From NCBI GenBank assembly GCA_964023275.1, contig OZ029919.1, forward strand, positions 4,259,367 to 4,323,366: DNA of 64,000 nucleotides, written 5' to 3'. The position numbers were made by a program, and so were the translations under genes. The notes beneath the pieces are model-generated. The model was not told the origin of the DNA, ran no database searches, and saw only the letters and a list, made by a program, of their open reading frames with translations. Of the stretch, positions 22,901 to 33,185 are shown one piece after another; positions within the stretch are counted from its first letter, which is position 1; every line of letters begins with the position of its first letter. This stretch comes from Norana najaformis (Eukaryota > Annelida > Clitellata > Crassiclitellata > Hormogastridae).

Positions 22901-25900
22901 TTTTTCCTTATGGCAAGGTTGACTCTAAATCATCTTTCTTTCCAGTTTCCTTCATCACTAACATTAACAAACTATTACAACACCTACACCAACTACAGCC
23001 AGCACGTAGGCTATCACTGGCATTTACCACACTACTTCAAGTACCTTGCCGACAACAACTCCTCGTAAGGACAGAATTTCCATTTTAGTGAAATGGCACC
23101 ATTTATACATCGCTGTTATAGGATTATTAGTTAGTTCTCTCAATTGAACGGTGTTGTGAAAAGCTATGTATTTAACATATTATTTTGGCTTCGATTGTAT
23201 TAGTCCAAATAATTGGTGTGGGCTGATATTTCTCCGCCTACTAACATTTACAATTATTGTAATGTTGTACCTAACGAATGCATAAGTTTCTTGTATTTTT
23301 CTATCATTATCCATTGAATCAGACCTGTAATGAGAGGTTGCCCTGTTGCCTGGTTGTAAGTGTTGACATCAGGATCTTTAAACTTCTGGACTTCAGCTGT
23401 GAGAGAACCACGGGGAGGAACTTAGATTGATTCTCCTAAAAGGCATGCTTTTGCGGAAGTTTAATTAGCCTACATTCGTTTATGCTAACCATATGCATCC
23501 ATTTGCTTAACCAGTTTCTCTTATTGCTTCGTTTGGCTATTCTCGCTCTAAATGAGAATTTTTCTTTAAATCTCACCTTTTTGACTTTAAGTCAAGGTGT
23601 TTGAAAAGTTTAGCCAGAGCAGTTGGTGTCCTCATAACCTTGCATCAAGATATCCATTTCGATGCTGAACCAATTCCTTGTAGATTGCCTCTAGTTCTTA
23701 ATGAAATGACTTTCTGGAATTTTGACTGACCTACTTTTGAAGTAAGTAAGTTGCCTTTATTTGCATTCAGTAATACGTGTCGTACAGAACAATTAGCACA
23801 AAAGGGCGTCATGTGTTAGGGAGAGCGCTTGTCATCCAGAAAGGCAACAATAACGTTAATCAATGATTAATTGCCATTTCTTTGACTAGGAGATCCTTGT
23901 TTATCTAACCCTTGTCGCAACGGTGGAAACTGCTCGAGAACCGGTGATACGACATATAACTGCACATGCATTCCAGGATTCAGAGGCAATCTTTGTGAAT
24001 ATGGTGGGAAAACCTTCATGTTATATCAAAACTAATCTAAAACAAAATCTCTATGAACATGAATGTGTTCACAAATCTAAATATTTGCATAGTGCTATAT
24101 ATAACTTCTCGCATTTGCGTGGAAACCGGTCGCTAAAACCATCTTGAATGACATTTGTCGATTTATTTCTGGGCACTTGTGCGCAATATTCCTCCACAGT
24201 TCATCACAAAAACACTTCTAAATAGCATTCGAAAATAACGCAATTACGCTACTGGTGGAAAGGGCACGCCAGAGCGGCACCACCCAAAATCATACCATAT
24301 GACCAGGTTGACAAGGTTGAGTCGAGGTTGCCTCTCTTTACGGTTTCGTTGTCATCATCATTCACCGAAGTTAGACTAAATTCCTTTGACAATAAATTAC
24401 GCTGAAAATGAATAATTTAAAAAAAATCAATTATTGCAATATATAAGGCATATATTTATTAAATATTGCCGAAGAAAAGGAATAATAAACACGTCATTAT
24501 GTTGATGCATTATCGTTTCTTGTGTTTTAGAAATAAATGAATGCGAGTCGTATCCTTGCGACCCGTTTGGCAAATGTACGGATTTGGTAAATGACTACAG
24601 CTGCTCATGCATTCCAGGATATAAACCTGCAGAAAATAGCACGAAAATTTGCATTGGTGAGTCGACTGATTCAGACGGTTTTTGTCTATTTTTGGAAAAA
24701 TTATGCTTTAAACACAGTAGTTATGACAAAGTGTAATTTTACGAGCGTGATTTTTCGCTGATGAGTTAGTAAGTTTTAAGCGCGAGTTTGTGTTAAAAAT
24801 TTTGGTGAAGTAACGTCAGTGAGTCATTGGGTCGTTGACATATGTCTGATTGGATGGTAGGCATTCTGCTCTGAGGTGGGCTGACGTTAGGTGGGCTGTT
24901 CGCGCGCGTAGGGTTAACTCGAGAAAAACACATCTACATGACATCGTGAAAAATATCGCTGCACTCTCGCCATCTCGCCAGTCAATCACAGACAACATAT
25001 TGTCAGCAATTCGATGACTCATCGGTGGAACGGCGTGGAAATTTCCGATATGAAGGTGCGCTTAAAACTTACTCAGCATCGCAAAAAATTTACGTGCACA
25101 ACATCTACCGTATAATTAAATTACGATAATACTCCTGTGGAATTAGTACAGTTGATAGCATGCCACTATAAAATCAAACCACTTACAGAATAATTCTTTT
25201 TGCAAATATTTACTTATACCGTTGTAAGCTGTTAGTTACATTTTGCAGATTCGTTTGTTTTGATTTGTAGCGATTGAGTATTGTGAAGGCAATTCGTCGT
25301 GTTTCAACGGAGGCACTTGTGTTAATCAGCCTCAACTTGCACGATTCTACTGCGAATGCCCTCCATCGAGTAACCCAAATGAAGTCATTGTAGGACTGCA
25401 ATGTGAAAACAGTAAGACTGTTTGTTGTCTGTATTTCTTTACTTGCCTCATACTAAATGTTTTTATCGGTCTTCTTTCGTCAGCATTTCGGGCTAAAGTG
25501 CTCAAAAAGGAAGTTCCACTTTTATATTCAAAGGAATGTTTCATAATGCACTATCTTATAAGGCTATCAGTTTAACACGAGTTTCTGAACCACAGAAATT
25601 ATTTATAAATGTCAAATATATTTCTTAGGCAACGCCACTATAAATTCACAGACGTCAATTGATGGAGCTAAGCAGTTGTGCACTGAGTACTTTTAAAAGT
25701 TCCTGAAATGCAACATTTAAATTTCACTTACATAATACACACAAACATACTTGCTGAAGGTTCTTACACATTAATTGCCTTCTCAAAGCAATTTGTTTTG
25801 TCTTCATAGTATTAGAAAGGTAGCGCCAGCGTTCACCATCGTGTGTGTACGGCTATTATTATAAGGATTGTCAAGTACTGTTTGCTTAAGTGATGCTCGA

Positions 25901-28900
25901 GAAGCTTAAATTGTTGCATTAGTTGTATTGGTATTTGCAGTCGTGTTACAGTGTAATCATTGTAGGAACCACGACGTATCCGACTCCAGAGGCAATCTCC
26001 CCTAAATCCAGTATCATCGCAGGAGGTGCCCGAGTGAAAATCACAGGGAAAGCAATGGATCTCTTCGCTCCGTTGGGCGCCTATCTCATCCCGGAAAACA
26101 ATCCAAACCTTATGACTCTGCATGCCTTGGTCGATCCAAATGTTACGTAGGTGACATTCTAATTCATATGCGTCTGAGTTTTGCTTTACTTCCTTAGAGA
26201 CTGGATCTTGGATCGATATTACCGGAGTGGCTTAGGCTCCAGCGAGTCCCCGATGTCAGCTTCAAATCCCAATCGGGAAAATAGATTTAGAAGAATGTAT
26301 GTTTCTTTGACTCTGTTTGTGCACTTGTTGACTGTTCATGCATGACCATGTTCATGAATCTGGCATGCACGATTGAACTCAGCTATCCTCATACGTAGGC
26401 TTTGGGCGCACATTGACTTGGTTCTGTGGCCGATTACAAGTGCGTTCGCCTTTCACCTATGCACCAGAGTTTCAAATCAATTCGTTGTCAAGCGATGTAA
26501 CCAATAAAGCAAGTTTGACCTCTTGCTAAACTGTTTGCGCTTCTGCCGAAAAATTCTGTAACCCGCCTCTTAGAACTTATAATGATGGAGGTCAGATCTC
26601 AGAATTACCTTCTTACGTTTGGCTTTTTTCGTTAATGGCTCTTAGTCTGTGACGTTTTGTCGGGGTGAATTTCATCATGAGAAATTTTGTACATGGATTA
26701 TTTTATCTGAGGTTTTGGATCCAGGCACATTTGTTCTTATGCAAATGAACGATTACCTTACTTCAAGTATCTGGTTGTATTGTGATAATCCTCTAAATAG
26801 AGAATTTGATTTTTATAGTTTCAGCGACTCAATAACTATAATAAGTCCACGAGCAGACGACTCATACGTCAACGCTACTCTGCTTGTAACTTTGGAATAC
26901 AGCGGACCAGTGAATCTCACAAACGCCACGGAATTATTCTTCACATACCAAGGAAATCCTGTCATCAGTGACATCAGACCTAAAGATCCACTAATTGTGT
27001 GAGTCTCAGTTGTTCGTGGACCATGCAGACACACGATTTATAACTGATCGATGAGGCCCTTTAGACGACAAACTTACGACTCCACTCGAACTCTTTTATC
27101 ATTAAGATCAATGAAAAGAACATTGAAGAGGCGCTTAACATTGGCAATACGCGCACAAAGGTCTAGACTTTTAGTTTGCATAGAGATTCATTATGTACGA
27201 ATTGTCAGCTTTATCTTAGTTTAATAATTTGGATTGATGACTTGAAGACCTTGTAAGAACATTTTTACTGATCGAGCTAGTGAACAATAGGTAAGTGAGT
27301 AATTGTACGCTTATATCGAGGGAGAAATTCAAATGACCGTCACGCATATTTTACTGCCTCTGTTTTTCAATTGGTTGGTGTTTAACATTTGAGCTCCAAC
27401 TACTGTGGATATGAATGTATCTCTACATCTACTGTATGTATGTTTGCATGTATGAATGTGTGTATTTGTATATTGGATTGTATGTATGTATATGTTCTGG
27501 TATGCTTGCATGAATAAATACATACACACTTCAGTGCATACATACATGCATAGATAAATATATACAAACATACATATGTACAAACATACATATATATACA
27601 TACACATAAACATGCATATATGCTTACACACATATATAATATATACATACTTTTATACATACATACATATATACATATATTTATGCATTCATACATATAT
27701 AATACATACATGCACTCATGCACATATAGAGAACGGTGTAAATAAGAAGTAAGCTTAAATATACAATTGAACGAATCCCGTTTACTCAAAGGATCTGTTG
27801 ATTGATTTTTAAACTGAAGAATTTGGGCTAAACATTCATTCTTTCCTTATTTTCTCTTTCATGTCAGATTCAGATTTACTGACTGCGCGCACAAAAAGCG
27901 CTTTAAATAAATAAATAATAGTCTTTGAGTAGAAAGTCTATGGGCGCTATATTATATATATGTATATATTGCAATAAACTTACGAATGACGTTATTTTCA
28001 TTTATTAATTATTCAGTAGAAGTTGCTGGCCTTCTTCAAATCCAATGCTATTGGGTAATTGTGAGAGTGTCTTTAATGAATTAATAGAATTCGTCCTTTT
28101 TCAGAGGTGGCGTTCAGCTGACTGTTATAGGACAGAACATGGATGCCGTGGAACATCCTGTAATGGAAGTCACGACAGTCGTATATAACAACACCGAGAA
28201 TACAACATACTCGTCCAAACTGTCGGAAGTAGGCCAGTTCATTGCTAATTTTTCTTTGTGAAATTCTACGAAAATTTCTGGTCAAATTAATGTAATTTAA
28301 TGTACCTTGCGATAATGTGTTTTGAAGTATTATCACGTGTTGACGTTATTTTACAATCACAGTGTAACAGTAATGAGTCAGATTTTAAGATAACCCTAAG
28401 CATATCCCTATCACATGGGAGTCATGGCCCTCTGGCTCCCTATTCCGACGTCCTTGGACACCATGAAGTCCTAATAATTCCTAAGAGTATCATACGAAAT
28501 ATCGTGCATTAGTAGTAAAATAGCTGGAATAAACTAGAACTTGTTGAATTGTGTCAAGAGAATTTCCACTTTCGTCCTCTAGCAATAAATGTCAAGTAAG
28601 TATCAGTGAGGACAGTGGGTCTAAACTCAATGGAAGGTAAGAAGGGGCATGATCGTTAGCCCTTAGACTTGAATCTAGAACTATATAAATACGTTGAGAA
28701 AAGAAAAATCTCTATGCTCCTCTCAATTGATTGGTTTTGTGAGTTTTAATCTGTTGTTAAAACTTGTAGGATTGTTCACCAAAGAATTTCACCGAGATGA
28801 CTTGCCTCCTCCCTCCGGGAGTTGTTCCACCTGCCTTCATGAGTAGTGGCAATACGAAAAATGTAAAAGCAAGTCATTTCGACGTTTTCCCTCATCTTCA

Positions 28901-31900
28901 AGGCCTTTATCGCAGTCGAAGAACGAAGAGAGCGCCCCTCGCCAACCTCTCAAATCCTGATGGCAGCACGTGCGAGCTTTACCTCGGATTCATTTTGGAT
29001 GCGCTGCCAACTTACGAGAACACCAGCAAATCTCTTCCGAATGTCACGTTTACATTCACCACTACAATTCCGAAGATCATTGCGGAACAAGACGTGAAGG
29101 AGTTCAACCCAGAGATTGACGATTACATCAAGATAAATGTAACTCCTATCATTTTTTCTTACACAAGAAAGCCTAGTAAATGACGAGTTCTTAACTTACA
29201 GAGATCTAATATTGCGAAATTACCCTTGATTGTTACTAATTTGGATGACTTGCGAGTTTATGCTTGTATTAGTCTTTCGCAGTGGTGCGTTCGGCACTGT
29301 GGTCCGCCCAATGCCCCATAATAGTGCTTAGATATTTCAGTGTAGTATTCATACCAAAAAATATCTGAGTATCCAGCAGTCTCTGTTTAAATACAGACTT
29401 TAGGTCAAATTGAAAACCCATATTTTTCTGATTGTCTATGAATTGTAATTTGCAATGCGGTTTGCTTAGAAGCGATCATCAATTAAGGCGCTGTAGAAGT
29501 CTTCAGATAGGACGAGATGGCATGATGCTACAAAAAGATTGATTGATCAGATTTATGCCAAGAAAGCAGAAAGAAAAGTTTCTAAGTGTGTAGGCGGGAT
29601 GATAGCCAGATACCTATTAAAACTTCGTAATTCTGCTTTTCTTCAGAATCTAAGATATTTCTCATAGCTTATTCACAAAGGCCGAGTCAAAATTTAAATC
29701 TATGCGCTGAAAGTTGATTAAGGTCCTATATATAGTAACATCTTAGAGTAGAGTATTTCGCATAAGTATGTATGTATGTAGGTGTATGTATGTATGTATT
29801 TTTTTGCACATATACATTTGCGTGTATGTATAGACTTAAATGTATTAATTCGAGCTACGAATAGTCGTGTTTTTTTACAATCTTTATGCGCATAAGTGTT
29901 GATTAAATGAATTCATTGTGAGAAGCATTTGGCGTATAACTGGTGAAGACATATGTCATTGCAGCATTGTTCAGTCATTATTTTTACTTTCGGATATTGC
30001 ATCGTGCTTTTGTGTGTATTGCAAACAAGGGTGATGATATGGCGTCCGGATGTTCCATCGCAGATTATACTGTTGGCGTTGGAAACGACACCTGCGTCGT
30101 GTACAATCTGACGGACAATGATTTGCTGTGTCTTCCACCAAAGCAGATGCCACCTGCCGGCAAATATCAGGATCATTGCCTCGAATATGAAGGAACACTT
30201 GCAGTCCATGTAAATCATCAACTCAAATTTTGTTCAAAGTTAATGCGTTTAGAGTGAACTCAATTAGCCGCTTATATGCACATGCGCGCATTAAAAACTT
30301 GTTTAAGCCTAAGACCTTTATAGTCACCTCAAGCCATTCTAAGACACATCACAATTCAATGTTGGTCAAATTAATCTTTCGATTTGTAATTTGTAATACT
30401 GCAACATCATAAGTAAAGAACTACTGCTAGGATGTTTTACAATGTCACTTGTTGGCACGTCTGCTAAGAGTTAAAATTTAACAATATAATTTCAACTGCT
30501 TTTTGAAAGTTGAATACTTTTGGGCTCCGGAGTCCATCCTGGAAGTTGCTTCGCGCAAGTGGGTCACTGTTCCAGAAATGCCAGATTACCTGTTTTTGTC
30601 TTAAGACATCAGCAGACTTAGATGATCACAACCGCCGTCCGACAGCGCCTTGATGTGGTCAGCGAGATAGCTTCATAGCGAACGCGAGCACTTGGAGTGC
30701 GACTAAGAAAAGATAGTCTGCTGTAAACAGTTGACACTGCATTATCACAGTCCTCTGCGTGTTCTGGTGGGAAGGTCAAGAATAGCCGCATTGGTTACAC
30801 TGTCGCATAACAAGGTGACAATGGTCAATGGATAAATTGCAAATAGAGAGAGACACACACAGAAAGAGAGAGAGCATCGGGACTATATCCATGTGTAAAG
30901 ACGGCATTCGGAAATCCTTCCTTCACGCTACAAAGTCTCTGATGGCTGAGGAATTCTTCAGTAATAGGGCTGAACGAACGACAAAGGTTAGGGTTAGGGT
31001 AAGGTTAAGCTAGGTTCTCCTTAAACTTAAAGGACAGAAATACCGGACATGTTGCTACATAATCGGACCCGTTATAACCTCGTCGCAGTTGGCACTTAAG
31101 TCTCAGATGTCACTTTCCCGAAACACGTAACTCATGAAAAAATTTAAATTTAAGCCAAATCATCTCTTCACCCCAGAATTACAAGTGTTACAAGAATCAC
31201 TCATTTATGTCACGCCTCTATTAAACACAGCGTTTAATAGAGGCGTGGCATAAATGATTCTTTCCTTAACTACATTGCCATCAGCTTGGCCCAGTACAAA
31301 AACCTTTTGTCTCTCCCTGACATTAAGGTCTACAGGCCTGATGTCTCCCAAAGCGGATTCATCAATTTTGCACCTGCCGTTTGGAACAGTCTCCCTGTTT
31401 ACATTACAATATCTCGCCAGAAATTTTTGTAAAGCGATTTAAGACCAATTTGTACTGTCTTGCTTTGTTATCTGACCGCTATGACCTACCCCGGCCTGAT
31501 GGACATATGGCGAGGTTAGCGAATGCATTACCTACTTATTTACTGAGACTTCTGTTTTCTGTTGTCTGCTGAACAGGTGAATATAAGCACAATGACATAT
31601 TTTGCGTACTGTCTTCGCTATACGTCATCCGAGATCACCGACAGCGACAAAGCTCTGATCATCGGTTTGAGCGTTGCGGGCGCCGTCATTGTTCTTGTGA
31701 TCATCTGCCTGGTAATCGCAATTTTAATAGTGAAGAAGAGAAAGAAAAAGGAAAGAGAAGCCCGCCAGAAGAAAGTCGAAGAAAATGAGGAGCTCGCGAC
31801 CGAAAGAAAACACAGCGGAGATCAGCTTCCAATAGAAGTCCAAACAGACGAAAGTCGACACGAAATTGAAGTTCATGAACTGCCAAATGACGGCTACTTG

Positions 31901-32257
31901 GAGGTCTTCGGCACCGAGCCACCAGAAAATCCTGCTTTGTCGAGCTCAGATGCCGAGTATTCGACGACTATCATTAACGAAACGGGTGAGACAACCTTTG
32001 GGGCCACAGTTCACCCGGAGACGACATCTTACGGCATCAGCTTTGGCATGATAGCGATGGACTCGGAAGAACAGAGTGGTCACGATGAACTGCAGAAATT
32101 TGAATATGAACCCGACGACCCAGCCCTAAAGTTTGACCTAAGACACGTCACGTTCCAAAAAGATACCTTCAAATTGCCGAGACTAAGAATTGGAGGAGGC
32201 GATAAGAAACGGCAAGTGCATTATCTCGAAGGACCAGGAGAGAATGGATATTTTTAA
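10952..32257 (+). CDS. Gene B: giant mucin / EGF / IPT-TIG transmembrane protein (complete model)
   Basis: Twelve exons: 10952-10979, 12706-21354, 22295-22408, 23890-24003, 24531-24656, 25271-25411, 25966-26146, 26825-26998, 28105-28228, 28770-29138, 30030-30209 and 31577-32257. The sum is 10,881 nt, 3626 residues plus stop, with no phase conflict. The predicted start [18 protein letters not shown] is a plausible signal peptide split across exons 1 and 2. Then follow about 2880 residues of mucin-type Ser/Thr repeat, two near-identical EGF domains, a calcium-binding EGF, a further EGF, three IPT/TIG domains with a furin-type site, a membrane helix and a tail. The bulk would be a long, presumably O-glycosylated stalk holding the N-terminus far from the membrane. 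Function inferred: cell-surface adhesion, barrier or recognition. The weakest points are exon 1 and its splice to exon 2. Confidence 0.82.
12706..21354 (+). CDS. Gene B exon 2: 8.65-kb mucin repeat exon
   Basis: A single open exon of 2883 codons between ataaag|gattt and cctc|gtaaga. It begins with diverse Ser/Thr units ([13 protein letters not shown] type, about 12740-13530). It then becomes an array of nearly identical 26-residue units of the type [19 protein letters not shown] followed by TAVSTTT, and ends in mixed units ([15 protein letters not shown] type) and a [16 protein letters not shown] tail. About 58% of unit residues are Ser or Thr, with three acidic residues and no cysteine. The tail is almost identical to that of C. 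Expected to be heavily O-glycosylated and extended. Confidence 0.88.
13540..20714 (+). repeat. 78-bp tandem repeat array (about 90 units)
   Basis: The period is exactly 78 bp, so the frame is kept. Units differ by a few bases (gcaacc or gcatcc, tcg or ccg before actact). Nearly every unit has TGACGTCA and CGGCCG. A two-unit variant beginning atttgagtttacacc occurs at 19463 and again at 20711, 1248 bp (16 units) apart. Confidence 0.95.
22295..22408 (+). CDS. Gene B exon 3: EGF domain 1, first copy
   Basis: The acceptor is gactag, the donor gtgaga, phase 1-1. It encodes [19 protein letters not shown] and ends RGNLCEYG. It matches the C copy at 39926 better than its neighbour at 23890. Confidence 0.85.
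22640..22800 (+). mobile_element. LINE 3' relic (intron of B)
   Basis: Encodes a remnant [11 protein letters not shown] and YVDGHMGC, then gttaacaactg and cttacttacctactta. The same tail type occurs at 6770-7062, 31240-31550 and 48640-48915, and a paralogous copy sits at 40255-40430. Short 3' fragment of an old non-LTR element. Confidence 0.5.
22940..23066 (+). pseudogene. Decayed mucin-end exon between the two EGF1 copies of gene B
   Basis: Reads as a degraded copy of the end of the mucin exon: attacaacacctacaccaac, then accacactacttcaagtacc and cctc|gtaagg. An in-frame TAG (acg tag gct) and upstream stops break it. The C version lies at 40580-40690. It marks the duplication of the [mucin end - EGF1] segment. 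Confidence 0.65.
23890..24003 (+). CDS. Gene B exon 4: EGF domain 1, second copy
   Basis: 114 nt, phase 1-1, encoding [19 protein letters not shown] and ending GNLCEYG. The exon and about 600 bases on each side are nearly identical to gene A from position 1. Confidence 0.85.
24531..24656 (+). CDS. Gene B exon 5: calcium-binding EGF domain
   Basis: 126 nt, phase 1-1. It starts [16 protein letters not shown] and ends with the variable linker [12 protein letters not shown]. The sequon NST is in the linker. Confidence 0.88.
25271..25411 (+). CDS. Gene B exon 6: EGF domain 3
   Basis: 141 nt, phase 1-1, acceptor tttgtag, donor gtaaga. It encodes [20 protein letters not shown] and ends VIVGLQCEN. 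Confidence 0.86.
25966..26146 (+). CDS. Gene B exon 7: IPT/TIG 1, first part
   Basis: 181 nt, phase 1 to 2, encoding [20 protein letters not shown] and ending LVDPNV. The donor is ttac|gtaggt. Confidence 0.85.
26419..26480 (+). repeat. tRNA-like relic in intron of B
   Basis: Paralogue of 3078-3136; the B-box-like part reads gagtttcaaatc. Confidence 0.4.
26825..26998 (+). CDS. Gene B exon 8: IPT/TIG 1 end and IPT/TIG 2 start
   Basis: 174 nt, phase 2-2. It encodes [20 protein letters not shown] and [14 protein letters not shown]. Two N-glycosylation sequons (NAT, NLT) are visible. Confidence 0.85.
27420..27730. repeat. Strand-switching GTAT/ATAC microsatellite, intron of B
   Basis: The longest of the four. 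The left part is tgtatgtatgtt-like, the right part a long run of acatacatatatacata-like repeats. Confidence 0.75.
28105..28228 (+). CDS. Gene B exon 9: IPT/TIG 2, middle part
   Basis: Encodes [20 protein letters not shown] and ends SKLSE before gtaggc. Read-through would stop after [12 protein letters not shown]. Confidence 0.75.
28770..29138 (+). CDS. Gene B exon 10: IPT/TIG 2 end, furin-type site, IPT/TIG 3 start
   Basis: 369 nt, phase 0-0. It encodes [26 protein letters not shown] (RTKR at 28920-28931) and [14 protein letters not shown], ending DDYIKIN before gtaact. It has one codon more than A and D (NPDGS against VDGS). Confidence 0.78.
30030..30209 (+). CDS. Gene B exon 11: IPT/TIG 3, second part
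   Basis: 180 nt, phase 0-0. It encodes [20 protein letters not shown] then [13 protein letters not shown], ending GTLAVH before gtaaat. Confidence 0.8.
31202..31256. repeat. 25-bp inverted repeat in the last intron of gene B
   Basis: The left arm 31202-31226 and right arm 31232-31256 match at 24 of 25 positions around a 5-base loop (acagc). Gene A has only the right-arm type of sequence, so the left arm looks like a local inverted duplication in B. Confidence 0.7.
31240..31550 (+). mobile_element. LINE 3' relic (last intron of B)
   Basis: Encodes [17 protein letters not shown], matching the conserved AP-x-WN-x-LP block near the end of CR1/L2-like reverse-transcriptase ORFs, then PDGHMA and a tail gcgaatgcattacctactta. 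Paralogous relics lie at 6770-7062 (A) and 48640-48915 (C), so the insertion predates the gene duplications. Confidence 0.6.
31577..32257 (+). CDS. Gene B exon 12: transmembrane helix and cytoplasmic tail
   Basis: 227 codons including stop. It begins [20 protein letters not shown], followed by the helix [20 protein letters not shown] and [14 protein letters not shown]. Tail motifs are [29 protein letters not shown] and C-terminal ENGYF. Confidence 0.92.
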   Translation: MNISTMTYFAYCLRYTSSEITDSDKALIIGLSVAGAVIVLVIICLVIAILIVKKRKKKEREARQKKVEENEELATERKHSGDQLPIEVQTDESRHEIEVHELPNDGYLEVFGTEPPENPALSSSDAEYSTTIINETGETTFGATVHPETTSYGISFGMIAMDSEEQSGHDELQKFEYEPDDPALKFDLRHVTFQKDTFKLPRLRIGGGDKKRQVHYLEGPGENGYF

Positions 32258-32559
32258 ACAATTCAGTGGATAGGTACATGACGCTTTTGAGAATGCTACC
32301 AGTTGATATTTCTACAAGAAATTCATCGCAGTATTAGGGGTAAAATGAATGAGATTAGGGCGGGGATCCAGCGCCTGTACTTTTGGATACAGCTAAGGAA
32401 CTTCCTGCGTTGAGGTAATGACCCGAACTAACTGGAATGGTCTTCGATGCTGTGAACTGTATTATTATATCCATATATATAACAATATCTAAAGTATACA
32501 ATGTTATATATATTTAAAGCACTACATTTAAGTCAATCGACCTATCTATGTTCCATGTA

Positions 32560-32935
32560 ACCCCTAACACTAGTAGACAATGTACTCTATCAATGTACTC
32601 TTGCCGTGCTCCATACCCGAACAGTGTTGGGTTCTCAGGCCTTCTCGGTAGCTGGTCCAAAGCTTTGGAATTCACTGCCCAATTCAGTTCGTTATGCCAA
32701 TTCTTTGAGGACATTCAAGTCTGAACGAAAGACTCATCTCTTTCAGCTTGCTTACCCCTCGTAGCCTGGCTTATGGTTTCTCTTACCTATCTGAATTCGA
32801 CCCGGCTTTTCCAACGGTTTATGATTTTTGACTGCTATTTTGACTGATGCCTTGAGCATTGTGATAACGGTGCTATAGGAGACTTTAGATTAGTTTATGC
32901 ATTAGATGCATTATTTTATTATTTGTTAATATAAT
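32560..32935 (+). mobile_element. LINE 3' relic downstream of gene B
   Basis: An open stretch encodes GSQAFSVAGPKLWNSLPNSV and ERKTHLFQLAYPS then TAG, the C-terminal signature of CR1/L2-type reverse-transcriptase ORFs. A 3' UTR follows with gagcattgtgataacggtgc and a TTAT-rich end. A paralogous copy lies at 49960-50312. Confidence 0.7.
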
Positions 32936-33055
32936 ACGTTTTCTTAGACCTCTCTGCATCCACGTTATTGTTTGCGCATTTCACATTTCTAAGTGTAATT
33001 TGTGACTTTAACAAAGTCATCGGTGCACAAGTGCATGCATTTTGATCAGGGTTGT

Positions 33056-33185
33056 ATACTTGCATACATACGTAATACATACATAATACATGATACATAC
33101 ATAATAATAGATAAATACATACATGTTTGCATACATACATAAATACATAGATACATACATATATACTTACAAACATACATACATA
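33056..33185. repeat. ATAC microsatellite downstream of gene B
   Basis: Imperfect runs of catacatacataa and agatacatacat. Same position relative to the gene as 8158-8280 and 50438-50570. Confidence 0.75.

Noticed and set aside
30985-31012. Short TTAGGG-like run (aaggttagggttagggtaag)
   Set aside because: Only two to three units, inside an intron; too short to claim an interstitial telomere.
32514-32714. Minus-strand open frames at 32514-32714 and 49891-50097
   Set aside because: They are antisense shadows of the LINE C-terminal relics on the + strand.
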